Origin: Castellaniella sp047971665
GTDB lineage: Bacteria > Pseudomonadota > Gammaproteobacteria > Burkholderiales > Burkholderiaceae_B
Reading direction: 5' to 3'
DNA: 22,598 nt
Assembly: GCF_047971665.1 (NCBI RefSeq)
Contig: NZ_JBKEAA010000033.1
Location: 1 to 22,598 of the forward strand
The notes below the pieces were generated by a model. It was not told where the DNA came from. It did no database searches and was given only the letters and a program-made list of their open reading frames with translations. Shown one piece after another: positions 1 through 6,527 of the stretch (its first letter is position 1; each line of letters begins with the position of its first letter). Position numbers and translations under genes: made by a program.

Positions 1-181
1 ACAGTTTGCGCCAGTGAAACAGCTGGTTCGGGTTCACACCATGGCGGCGCGCCACCATTGAAACCGTCTGACCAGGCTCGTTGCTCTCGCGCACCATGGC
101 CAGCTTCTGTTCCACCGACCAGCGCCGCCGACGCTCCGGCTGGGTCAGTAATTCCATCACTTCCTGCTTGCTGTTGGTCAT
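1..181 (-). CDS. IS3-family (IS2 group) transposase OrfA, N-terminal part
   Basis: Sixty codons are visible, starting at the ATG at 181 and running off the window. The translation has the basic RRRRWS stretch followed by a helix-turn-helix of the HTH_Tnp_1 type (EQKLAMV...GQTVSMVARRHGV...LFHWRKL). In IS3-family elements this OrfA binds the terminal repeats and is joined to the catalytic OrfB by programmed frameshifting; OrfB lies outside the window. The short non-coding run between the gene start and the element end fits an IS2-type left end. IS66 OrfA proteins have a similar HTH and are the main alternative, but the terminal sequence favours IS2. Confidence 0.8.
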   Translation of the reverse strand, partial: MTNSKQEVMELLTQPERRRRWSVEQKLAMVRESNEPGQTVSMVARRHGVNPNQLFHWRKL

Positions 182-251
182 AAACACAGTCGTATGCCTA
201 CTTGCTATTTTAAGTGGGTGACTGTGTCCGGTGTTTCAGGGGGCTGGTCCA
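1..251 (-). mobile_element. IS2-group (IS3 family) insertion sequence, left end, partial
   Basis: This is one terminus of an insertion sequence that continues beyond the window start. Read on the minus strand, the terminal bases begin TGGACCAGCCCC and are followed by CACTTAA before an orfA-type gene. As I remember the IS2 left end, it has the same layout (TGGA...GCCCC...CACTTAA). The boundary is therefore placed at 251/252, inside the 3' end of the neighbouring TrfA-like gene, which takes its stop codon from the element. The other end and any target-site duplication are not visible, so completeness cannot be judged. Confidence 0.75.
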
Positions 252-1057
252 AGCCGCTTCAGTTCAACGCAGGCGACACTCAGAGCATCACGGAACTTCC
301 GCATTGGACTGGTGTATCCCATTTTGGCCTTGAGCCAATCCAAAGCGTACCGCTGTATTGGTTCGTTGGACGTAGCCAGCAGCCGCTGTAAAGTTTTGGC
401 CATGTGTTGATTGCGGCCAAACTTCATTCGCTTGCCCCAATCGATCAGAGCAAATTCGCGATTTTCGTACATGATGGGCCATCGGGGGTCTATGGTAAAC
501 GTGTAGGCTTCCGCTTCCTCGTCATAGTCAAAGCCTGCAATCATGTGTAGCGCCCTGGTATTGCCTATAGACAACTTAGGCTGGCCGTCCATGCTGGTGA
601 CCTTGATCACCAGCATGGCGAAGGCCAAGTCTTGCATGGTGCTATGCAACCACTTGTAGGCTTGTCCTGATTTTTTCCGGCCAATTTCCCGCAAGAATGC
701 GGAGCGATTAATGACCACCGGGGTCCCCAGCGGTTGGCGCTGGGCTTCCTTCATGCACTGCATCCAGACATCAGCCTGAGCTTCGTCCAGTTGCTTGCCT
801 TTGAACCGAATTTCAGCACCAGGACGGCTCACCAAAATACTGCCATCATGCAGATTACCCTTCCCTATTGGAACAAACAGACTCGACCGGGCTAGGTGAT
901 TGGGCATTGCACGCATGAACTCATGCATACCCGGCAGGAACATCTGCTGAGGTGTTTCAGCTGCTTGCCGCTCGATATTTGCCACCGATTCCGCTGCCAT
1001 TTGCTCAAGCCAAGCAAAAGAATCACGGGAGCCTCCGCGTATTGCAACGGCGCCCAT
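236..1057 (-). pseudogene. trfA: TrfA-like plasmid replication initiator, 3' end truncated by IS
   Basis: The 273-residue product resembles the conserved core of TrfA, the iteron-binding replication initiator of IncP (RK2) plasmids. Recognisable blocks include RAMPNHLARSSLF near residue 50, IRFKGKQLDEAQADVWMQ near 83-100, LGTPVVINRSAFLREIG near 110-126, and a C-terminal winged-helix-like stretch (MAKTLQRLLATS...RYALDWLK). The last four residues (GPAP) and the stop come from the inserted IS, whose end lies at 251, so the native C-terminus is lost. The loss looks small, so activity cannot be excluded. The start at 1057 is three bases after the stop of the AlpA-like gene, so the two look co-transcribed. 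In a chromosome it suggests an integrated plasmid or island. Base composition looks lower in GC than the core genes. Confidence 0.8.
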
Positions 1058-1060
1058 AAC

Positions 1061-1378
1061 TTACACCCCGGCTCGCTGTTGCTCCTCATAGCGCTGCTGC
1101 GCCAATTGCTCCACCTTGCGCGGCCTTCCACGAGGCCGCCGCTTTGGCGGCGTAGCGGAAGGCCGGTAGGAGTCGATCCAGGCCAAAACTTCATGCTCAT
1201 ACCAGCACAGACGGCGGCTGTGCGGCATCTTGAACGGTGTTGGGATCAGATGTGCATACTTCTGATTGGTTGCACAAGTACGGATGGTCGTAGCCGTTTT
1301 GCCGATCAGGGCAGACAGCTGTTCAATGAAAAGGATTTTGGGCAGGCCTTCCGAACTGGCCACGAGACTCTGATGCAT
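1061..1378 (-). CDS. AlpA-like helix-turn-helix DNA-binding protein
   Basis: A 105-residue basic protein. The first half has the layout of AlpA/MerR-type excisionase-like regulators: an initial helix (LFIEQLSALIGKTATTIRTCATN) acting as HTH, then a wing carrying FKMPHSRRLCWYEHEVLAWI, close to the family signature ending in W..EV..WI. The C-terminal third is rich in Arg, Lys and Pro (PPKRRPRGRPRK, an AT-hook-like GRP motif), which would add nonspecific or minor-groove DNA contact. The ATG at 1378 is preceded by GAGG at a suitable distance, within a 9-bp inverted repeat. It sits directly upstream of the TrfA-like gene with a three-base gap, so it may regulate replication or excision of the element. 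That role is inference. Confidence 0.75.
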   Translation of the reverse strand: MHQSLVASSEGLPKILFIEQLSALIGKTATTIRTCATNQKYAHLIPTPFKMPHSRRLCWYEHEVLAWIDSYRPSATPPKRRPRGRPRKVEQLAQQRYEEQQRAGV

Positions 1379-1386
1379 AAGAGCAC

Positions 1387-1411
1387 CTCACAAGCAGAAC
1401 GCGCTTGTGAG
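1387..1411. promoter_or_regulatory. 9-bp inverted repeat over the ribosome binding site of the AlpA-like gene
   Basis: CTCACAAGC at 1387-1395 and GCTTGTGAG at 1403-1411 are perfectly complementary arms around a 7-base centre. The promoter-proximal arm contains the GAGG ribosome binding site of the AlpA-like gene (start at 1378). It could be an operator for autoregulation or an RNA hairpin hiding the binding site. Neither is demonstrated. Confidence 0.5.
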
Positions 1412-1788
1412 AGCCGATGCTATTGATGTGGCACTTCAAGCTCATGGTGCTACCAGACTCACTTGAAGTTTGTGTTACCACACCTCACGGTGCGTTTTTT
1501 GCTTGGGCCTGAATGATGATTGCAATCGCGCTGATGCACCATCATCTTCAACCTGGCGGACATACGCCGAGCGCGCGTTCTCTCTTGATGAAGCTATCTC
1601 TCGTTCACTTGCATCTCACCTGCCGCATCGTGGCACACAGCGTTTACGAGGGTGTCTGGCAGGTCCGCCGTGTGCGCTCACCCATGCATAAGAGTCTAGA
1701 GTGGCCGCCCGCTGCTGTCAACGAATGCTGGGACACTCTTGGGACACTGAATAGGGGGATTTACCCTAAATCGACATGCATAACGAAC
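1412..1788. other. Gene-poor stretch between island genes and tRNA-Val
   Basis: No convincing gene on either strand; the two short plus-strand reading frames here resemble nothing I know. It holds an 8-bp inverted repeat (ACTTCAAG at 1433-1440, CTTGAAGT at 1462-1469), likely part of the control region of the AlpA-like gene, an 11-bp motif ATGCATAAGAG at 1684-1694 that also occurs at 1373-1383, and two copies of TGGGACACT at 1729-1737 and 1740-1748. This is where an attachment site next to the tRNA gene would be expected, but no copy of the tRNA 3' end is seen. Confidence 0.5.
1729..1748. repeat. Two 9-bp direct repeats TGGGACACT, 11 bp apart
   Basis: Identical copies at 1729-1737 and 1740-1748, one helical turn apart, lie about 80 bp from the 3' end of tRNA-Val. 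Spacing by one turn on the same face would suit a DNA-binding protein such as an integrase or excisionase, but this is inference. Confidence 0.45.
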
Positions 1789-1824
1789 AAGAGCCATATC
1801 AGCTAAATGCTTGATATGGCTCTT
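1789..1824 (-). terminator. Hairpin downstream of tRNA-Val
   Basis: A perfect 13-bp stem (AAGAGCCATATCA at 1789-1801, TGATATGGCTCTT at 1812-1824) with a 10-base loop lies just after the 3' end of the minus-strand tRNA gene. The following T-run is weak (TTGTTCGTT), so it may act as a terminator or as a 3' processing barrier. Confidence 0.6.
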
Positions 1825-1830
1825 AAATTC

Positions 1831-1905
1831 TGGTGGGCGGTACTGGGTTCGAACCAGTGACCCCTGCCGTGTGAAGGCAGTGCTCTACCACTGAGCTAAC
1901 CGCCC
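1831..1905 (-). tRNA. tRNA-Val (anticodon CAC)
   Basis: A complete cloverleaf can be folded from the minus strand: acceptor GGGCGGT pairing with ACCGCCC, D-arm GCTCAGTGGTAGAGC, anticodon stem CTGCC/GGCAG with loop TTCACAC giving anticodon CAC (valine, GUG), T-arm ACTGG-TTCGAAC-CAGT, and an encoded CCA end. Length is 75 bases with CCA. It lies between the accessory DNA and the core dnaQ gene, with its 3' end facing the accessory side, the usual orientation for integration into a tRNA gene. Confidence 0.95.
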
Positions 1906-1962
1906 AATCGGGCTGTTCAGGCACTGTGCAGCGCGCGGGGCCAGCCGACTGGAAAGATTGCG

Positions 1963-1968
1963 ATTGTA
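1963..1968 (-). promoter_or_regulatory. Candidate -10 box for tRNA-Val
   Basis: TACAAT on the minus strand, about 58 bases before the mature 5' end of tRNA-Val. No strong -35 box is visible at the proper distance, so the call is tentative. Confidence 0.3.
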
Positions 1969-2018
1969 CATGGTTTTCGGCAGTCTCGCAGAACCCGTTC
2001 CGGCCTATCCCGCCCGGC

Positions 2019-2762
2019 TCACTGCGCCGGCGCGTCGACCTCGGCGGGGGTGTCGATCCGGCGCCACAAGCAGGGCTTGCCGGCAGCCTTGTCGAGACCA
2101 TCGAGATAGGCCTCATGCGCCTGCATTGCCTGCGCATCCACCTGAATGATCGGCAAATGGGCGGCATCGAAGCCCCCCTGAACTGCGCGCCCCCCGGCGC
2201 CTGGCGCATGGGCCGTATCGTCAGACGGCTCGTCCAGCAGGGAATCCTGACCACGCGTCATGGCCAGCCAGACCTCGCCGAGCAATTCGGAGTCCAGCAA
2301 GGCGCCATGCAGCTTGCGGTGAGCATTGGAAATGCCGAACCGCTCGCACAGCGCATCCAGGTTGTTGCGCTTGCCGGGGAACATTTCGCGCGCCACCAGC
2401 AGCGAATCGGTGATCTTGCCGCAGATCTCGGTGAAAGGCGGCAACTTGGCGCGGTTCAGCTCGGCATTCAGGAATTTCACGTCGAAGGCCGCGTTGTGGA
2501 TGATGACCTCGGCATCACGCACGAAATCCATCAACTGTCCGGCGACTTCCGGGAAACGCGGATGGCCGGACAGGAATTCGGTCGTCAGTCCGTGCACCTG
2601 CAGCGCCTCAGGATCGCTGTCCCGATCCGGATTCAGATACAGGTGCAAATGACGGTTGGTGACCTGGCGACTGACGATTTCAACGCAGGCCAGCTCCACC
2701 ACCCGGTGGCCCTGATCGGGCTCCAGGCCCGTGGTTTCTGTATCCAGAACGATTTGACGCAT
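2019..2762 (-). CDS. dnaQ: DNA polymerase III epsilon subunit (3'-5' proofreading exonuclease)
   Basis: DnaQ removes misincorporated bases during replication as part of the Pol III core (alpha-epsilon-theta). The 247-residue length fits the family. All three exonuclease motifs are present: Exo I D7-T-E9-T-T-G, Exo II HNAAFD with D94, and Exo III-epsilon H152...D157 (LHGALLDSELL). These give the DEDDh set D7, E9, D94, H152, D157. The C-terminal part after residue about 175 is low in conservation and would hold the tether that binds the alpha-subunit PHP domain. The start is supported by AAGGA a few bases upstream. It follows rnhA on the same strand with a 42-base gap; the rnhA-dnaQ pairing is common in proteobacteria. 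Confidence 0.96.
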   Translation of the reverse strand: MRQIVLDTETTGLEPDQGHRVVELACVEIVSRQVTNRHLHLYLNPDRDSDPEALQVHGLTTEFLSGHPRFPEVAGQLMDFVRDAEVIIHNAAFDVKFLNAELNRAKLPPFTEICGKITDSLLVAREMFPGKRNNLDALCERFGISNAHRKLHGALLDSELLGEVWLAMTRGQDSLLDEPSDDTAHAPGAGGRAVQGGFDAAHLPIIQVDAQAMQAHEAYLDGLDKAAGKPCLWRRIDTPAEVDAPAQ

Positions 2763-2804
2763 GGGTTTCCTTGCCAGTCCGTCCGGACCAGCCCAATACT
2801 GAGT

Positions 2805-3260
2805 TCAGGCGGCACGGACGCCTTGCGGGTCCTCGACGCCGAGATTGGCCAGGGCATCTGCCCGTTCATTGCCCGGATCGCCGGCATGCCCCTTGACCCA
2901 CTTCCAGTGTAATTCATGGCCGCCCGCCAATTCATCCAGCATCTGCCAGAGATCGGCGTTTTTCACGGGTTTCTTGTCCGCCGTGCGCCAGTCGCGCCGT
3001 TTCCAGTTGGGCAGCCATTCGGTCATGCCCTTCTGGACATAAGACGAATCCGTATGCACCGTGACGACGCAACGGCGCTTGAGCGCCCGCAGCGCCTGGA
3101 TCACGGCCATCAGTTCCATGCGGTTGTTGGTGGTGTCCGGCTCACCGCCGTGCAGGGACTTTTCGTGCGGTCCCTGGCGCAGGAGCACGCCCCACCCTCC
3201 CGGACCCGGATTGCCCTTGCAGGCGCCATCCGTCCAGACATCGACTCTGGGTTCAGCCAT
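2805..3260 (-). CDS. rnhA: Ribonuclease HI
   Basis: RNase HI cuts the RNA strand of RNA-DNA hybrids, removing R-loops and primers. The product of 151 residues matches the usual size of about 155. The family's acidic metal-binding residues are D11 (VWTDGACKGNPGPGG), E49 (NNRMEL), D71 (HTDSSYV) and D135 (NERADALA), with the flexible-loop histidine at H125 (KGHAG). A longer frame runs upstream to 3491, but it overlaps the methyltransferase and lacks family similarity, so the ATG at 3260 is chosen. That start overlaps the last codons of the methyltransferase by 8 bases, a sign of translational coupling. Confidence 0.95.
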   Translation of the reverse strand: MAEPRVDVWTDGACKGNPGPGGWGVLLRQGPHEKSLHGGEPDTTNNRMELMAVIQALRALKRRCVVTVHTDSSYVQKGMTEWLPNWKRRDWRTADKKPVKNADLWQMLDELAGGHELHWKWVKGHAGDPGNERADALANLGVEDPQGVRAA

Positions 3261-4023
3261 CCATATCCTCGTTGATTCGATTGGCGACGGGCGCCACGGC
3301 GCCTCGGCGCACACGGCCTCGGCGCTTCTGCCGCCAGGCCGGGCCGACCAGGCGGATGCTCGACACACGCTTGACCGCCGCGATCGCGTAGACAGCGCCC
3401 CCCGCCGGCCACCAGCGGTCGCCCGCCTGCTCCATGAATCGCCAGCGATGCAGCCAGGTCTGGGTGGCGCACAAGGGCACATAGCAGCCAAAGCGCCCCC
3501 GGTCCAGTTCGAAAGACAGCAGTTTGAACCAGTCTTTCAGGCGTCCCGACGAGACCTGGGACGGCACCGGCACCGGCAGGCGCAGGTCCAGGCCCGGCAG
3601 GGATTCACGCAGCCCCCACAGACTATAGGGATTGAATCCGGTCAGCACGACCCGGCCCTCGGGCATCAGGACGCGTTCGACCTCGCGCAGGGCCTGGTGC
3701 GGATCCTCGCACCACTCCAGCGTATGCGGCATGACCATCAGATCGATGCTCTGACTGTCGAAAGGCAACTGCTCGGGCTCGCAGATCAGGCGGCCCGCCC
3801 GCGTGCCAAAAGACTCGCTGGGACTGTGCGCCCATGCTTTATAGGGAATGCGGTTCGCCTGCAGCAGGTTCCAATGCGGCAGACCTATTTGTATGGCATG
3901 ATACCCAAACGCATTGCTGACCATCGCATCGACCTGGCGCTGCTCCCAGGCGCGCACGTACTGCCCCGCCGGGGTTTCCAACCATTCGGCCAATACGACC
4001 GGCATTTCGTGCTGCGGTGCCAC
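3253..4023 (-). CDS. Class I SAM-dependent methyltransferase
   Basis: The 256-residue protein carries the second half of a Methyltransf_11-type Rossmann fold: an acidic strand end (ICEPEQLPFDSQSIDLMVMPHTLEW, about 80-103), a helix with the DPHQALREVERVL pattern, and MPEGRVVLTGFNPYSLWG (about 121-137). The usual glycine-rich SAM motif I is degenerate here (NAFGYHAIQIGLPHWNLL near 37-54). Homologues sit beside rnhA/dnaQ and gloB in many betaproteobacteria; the substrate is unknown. The GTG at 4023 is chosen because AAGGGAG lies 5 bases upstream; the ATG at 4005 (250 residues) lacks a binding site but is possible. The start is only 15 bases from the divergent gloB start. Its end overlaps rnhA. 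Confidence 0.85.
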   Translation of the reverse strand: MAPQHEMPVVLAEWLETPAGQYVRAWEQRQVDAMVSNAFGYHAIQIGLPHWNLLQANRIPYKAWAHSPSESFGTRAGRLICEPEQLPFDSQSIDLMVMPHTLEWCEDPHQALREVERVLMPEGRVVLTGFNPYSLWGLRESLPGLDLRLPVPVPSQVSSGRLKDWFKLLSFELDRGRFGCYVPLCATQTWLHRWRFMEQAGDRWWPAGGAVYAIAAVKRVSSIRLVGPAWRQKRRGRVRRGAVAPVANRINEDMDG

Positions 4024-4038
4024 CCTGACTCCCTTGCC

Positions 4039-4848
4039 ATGAATCCTTCCATCCCCACCCAGGCCACGCAGGCCATCCTCACGCCGATTCCATCTCTGTC
4101 GGACAACTACATCTGGATGGTACAGAAAAACGGCCACGCGATCGTCGTGGACCCCGGCGAACCCGGTCCGGTCGAGGCGCTGCTGCATGACGGGCTGACC
4201 CTGGAAGCCATCCTGGTGACGCACCATCACAGCGACCATGTCGGCGGGGTGGGTGCATTACAACAGCGAACCGGGGCGCGCGTCTACGGCCCGCGTCACG
4301 AAAAAATCCCGGTCTGCGACGTCCCCCTGTCCGAAGGCGACCACGTGAATCTGCCAGGGATCGGATTGCGGTTTCAGGTCCTGGACATCCCCGGCCATAC
4401 GGCAGGCCACATCGCCTATGTCGGCCTGCTCGACACCGGCCGGCCCGCTGTTTTCTGCGGCGACACCCTGTTTGCCGCCGGTTGTGGGCGGCTGTTCGAG
4501 GGCACCCCCGCCCAGATGCTCGATTCATTGGACAAGCTGGCCTGCATGCCACCCGAGACCCTGGTGTGCTGCGCTCACGAATACACGACCTCGAACATCC
4601 GCTGGGCCCTGCAGGTCGAACCTGGCAATGCCGTGCTGCAACAGCGCGCGCAGGCTGTCGCGCAGCTCCGCGCGCAAGATCTGCCGACCGTGCCTTCCAC
4701 GATCGGGCAGGAACTGGAGACCAACCCGTTCCTGCGCACCGCGCAGCCCGCCATCCACACGGCGGCCCATCAATATGCCCGGACGTCCCTGGACACCCCC
4801 CAGGAGGTCTTTGCCTGTCTGCGCGAATGGAAAAACGACTTCAAATAG
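4039..4848 (+). CDS. gloB: Hydroxyacylglutathione hydrolase (glyoxalase II)
   Basis: GloB hydrolyses S-lactoylglutathione to D-lactate and glutathione, the second step of methylglyoxal detoxification. The 269-residue protein is a metallo-beta-lactamase fold enzyme with the dinuclear metal signature THHHSDH at 61-67 (H62, H64, D66, H67), H120 (PGHTAGH), D142 (FCGDTLF) and H180 (CCAHEYT). The C-terminal substrate-binding domain shows TNPFLR near 228-233, typical of glyoxalase II. The ATG at 4039 gives the expected start just before the PIPSLSDNYIW block; the longer upstream frame lacks family similarity. No clear ribosome binding site is seen, and the upstream bases are shared with the divergent methyltransferase start. 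Confidence 0.95.
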   Translation: MNPSIPTQATQAILTPIPSLSDNYIWMVQKNGHAIVVDPGEPGPVEALLHDGLTLEAILVTHHHSDHVGGVGALQQRTGARVYGPRHEKIPVCDVPLSEGDHVNLPGIGLRFQVLDIPGHTAGHIAYVGLLDTGRPAVFCGDTLFAAGCGRLFEGTPAQMLDSLDKLACMPPETLVCCAHEYTTSNIRWALQVEPGNAVLQQRAQAVAQLRAQDLPTVPSTIGQELETNPFLRTAQPAIHTAAHQYARTSLDTPQEVFACLREWKNDFK

Positions 4849-4869
4849 AATGACGTTCGGGCCGAAACA

Positions 4870-4889
4870 ATTTCAGCCCTTTCTGAAAT
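4870..4889. other. Small inverted repeat after gloB
   Basis: ATTTCAG at 4870-4876 and CTGAAAT at 4883-4889 form a 7-bp stem with a 6-base loop, 21 bases after the gloB stop. No T-run follows, so it is at best a weak terminator or a control element of mltD. Confidence 0.35.
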
Positions 4890-4892
4890 CCC

Positions 4893-4923
4893 TTGCACAA
4901 ACATGTGATTCCTTGGGTAAAAT
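4893..4923 (+). promoter_or_regulatory. Candidate mltD promoter
   Basis: TTGCAC at 4893-4898 and TAAAAT at 4918-4923 resemble -35 and -10 boxes, but their 19-base spacing is longer than ideal. They lie 39 bases before the mltD start. Confidence 0.3.
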
Positions 4924-4962
4924 CGGGAAATTTGCGCCTCAGAATTCCCCAATGATCCGCCC

Positions 4963-6372
4963 ATGAAAATACCACGACTCCTCATGCTGATGATCCTGGT
5001 GGTGCTGGCTGGCTGTGCCACCCGCGACCAGACGACCAAGCAGCGCCAGGCCTATGTGGCAGAAGACACCTCGCGCACCGTCGATCTGACCCATCCGCCC
5101 CGCGACATGTGGGACCGCATCCGCCGTGGTTTCGCCATCCCCAACCTGCGCAACGAGCAGGTCGACTACTGGACGGACTACTACGCCTCACATCCCCAGT
5201 CGGTGCTGCTGATGAGCCAGCGCGCGGGTAAATATCTCTACTACATCGTCGATGAGTTGAACCGCCGCGGCCTGCCCACCGAGCTGGCACTGCTGCCCTT
5301 TGTCGAATCCGCCTACAACCCCAACGCCCTGTCACGGTCCCAGGCCTCGGGGCTCTGGCAGTTCATCCCCAGCACCGGACAGCACTTCAAACTGAAGCAG
5401 GACTGGTGGCATGATCAGCGGCGCGATCCGGTCGCCTCCACTCAGGCCGCGCTGGACTACCTGACCTACCTGTATGACTTCCAGGGCGACTGGTATCTGG
5501 CACTGGCATCCTACAACTGGGGCGAAGGCGCGGTGCGACGCGCCATGGACAAGGCCGCCGATGCCGGCAAGCCCACCGGCTACACGGCGCTGGATCTGCC
5601 TGAGGAGACCCGCAACTACGTGCCCAAGCTCCAGGCCATCAAGAACATCATCGCCCGTCCGGACAAATTCGGCATCACCCTGCCCGGCGTCAGCAACACG
5701 CCGTACTTCACCACCGTGCCCAAATCACGCGACATGGACGTCGCCGTGGCGGCCGCCCTGGCGGAAATGCCCCTGGAGGACTTCCAGGCGCTCAACCCCT
5801 CGTACAACCGCCCCGTCATTCTCGCCGCGCACAACACTGCGCTGAACCTGCCCCTGGACAAGGTCGGCGTCTTCAACAAGAACCTGCGGTCCTACACGGG
5901 CAGCCTGTCCTCCTGGCGCGTCTACAACCCGAAAAAGGGCCAGTCCCTGGCCAGCATCGCCAAAACGTACGGCATCTCGCTGGACCAGCTGCGCGAGGCC
6001 AACAATCTGGGATCGAAACAGACGCGCGCAACCTCGGCCTCGCTGCTGGTGCCCGCCCAGCCGACCCCCGCGGGCGATATCGTCCTGGTCTCCTACCAGA
6101 CGCCCGCCACACGATCGATGGACAAAGCGCCTCGCGCCAGAAAGGCCGATACGCCCGCTTCCCGGAACGCCACACGGCTCAACGCATCGAGCCTGCGCTC
6201 CCGCGCCGTCATCAGCCGCACCCACACCATCCGCCAAGGGGACACCCTGTATTCTCTGGCCCGACGCTACAACACGTCCGTGGACGCCCTGCGCAAGCTC
6301 AACAACCTGAAAGGCTCATCCCTCTCCACCGGCCAACGCCTGAGAGTCCCCGGCACAGAAGCCAGGGGATGA
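4963..6372 (+). CDS. mltD: Membrane-bound lytic murein transglycosylase D with LysM domains
   Basis: MltD cleaves the glycan strands of peptidoglycan with formation of 1,6-anhydro ends, anchored in the outer membrane. The 469-residue protein starts with a lipoprotein signal (MKIPRLLMLMILVVLAGC, lipobox LAGC with C18). The SLT/lysozyme-like domain spans about 85-235, with catalytic E115 in LLPFVESAYNP, then SRSQASGLWQFIPSTG and LASYNWGEGAV. Two LysM peptidoglycan-binding repeats follow, one near 317-365 (the first less canonical) and one at 419-464 (HTIRQGDTLYSLARRYN...LNNL). Its anhydro products are the type of substrate later handled by anmK further along the window. It ends two bases before a strong hairpin. 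Confidence 0.94.
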   Translation: MKIPRLLMLMILVVLAGCATRDQTTKQRQAYVAEDTSRTVDLTHPPRDMWDRIRRGFAIPNLRNEQVDYWTDYYASHPQSVLLMSQRAGKYLYYIVDELNRRGLPTELALLPFVESAYNPNALSRSQASGLWQFIPSTGQHFKLKQDWWHDQRRDPVASTQAALDYLTYLYDFQGDWYLALASYNWGEGAVRRAMDKAADAGKPTGYTALDLPEETRNYVPKLQAIKNIIARPDKFGITLPGVSNTPYFTTVPKSRDMDVAVAAALAEMPLEDFQALNPSYNRPVILAAHNTALNLPLDKVGVFNKNLRSYTGSLSSWRVYNPKKGQSLASIAKTYGISLDQLREANNLGSKQTRATSASLLVPAQPTPAGDIVLVSYQTPATRSMDKAPRARKADTPASRNATRLNASSLRSRAVISRTHTIRQGDTLYSLARRYNTSVDALRKLNNLKGSSLSTGQRLRVPGTEARG

Positions 6373-6373
6373 G

Positions 6374-6415
6374 TCCGGACATCACATAGTCCCTTGAGGA
6401 CTATGTGATGCCGGA
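6374..6415. other. Strong hairpin between mltD and fabI
   Basis: CATCACATAGTCC at 6380-6392 and GGACTATGTGATG at 6398-6410 form a perfect 13-bp stem with a 5-base loop (CTTGA). Outside this, TCCGG at 6374-6378 pairs with CCGGA at 6411-6415, with one unpaired base on the left side. It starts two bases after the mltD stop. No T-run follows on either strand, so it is not a standard intrinsic terminator. Confidence 0.7.
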
Positions 6416-6417
6416 CG

Positions 6418-6481
6418 AATCCGAACGGCATGCAAGCCGTGAGGTGGATAATCCGAACGGCATGCAAACTGCGAGGTGGAT
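6418..6481. repeat. Perfectly adjacent 32-bp tandem duplication before fabI
   Basis: Two units abut without a gap: 6418-6449 and 6450-6481. Each begins AATCCGAACGGCATGCAA and ends GAGGTGGAT; they differ only within the five bases between (GCCGT versus ACTGC). Each contains the palindrome GCATGC. It lies 46 bases before the fabI start, in what should be the fabI promoter or leader. Confidence 0.85.
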
Positions 6482-6527
6482 GGCTTTTCTCTTCTTCGAC
6501 CCTCTTCGTTTTTTACAGGACACACAC

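Noticed and set aside
1470..1806. Two short plus-strand frames (73 and 97 codons) near tRNA-Val
   Set aside because: No recognisable domain, weak starts and no conserved neighbour; kept only as part of the gene-poor stretch.
6418..6481. Possible CRISPR array from the repeated 32-bp unit
   Set aside because: Only two abutting units with no spacer between them, and no cas genes.
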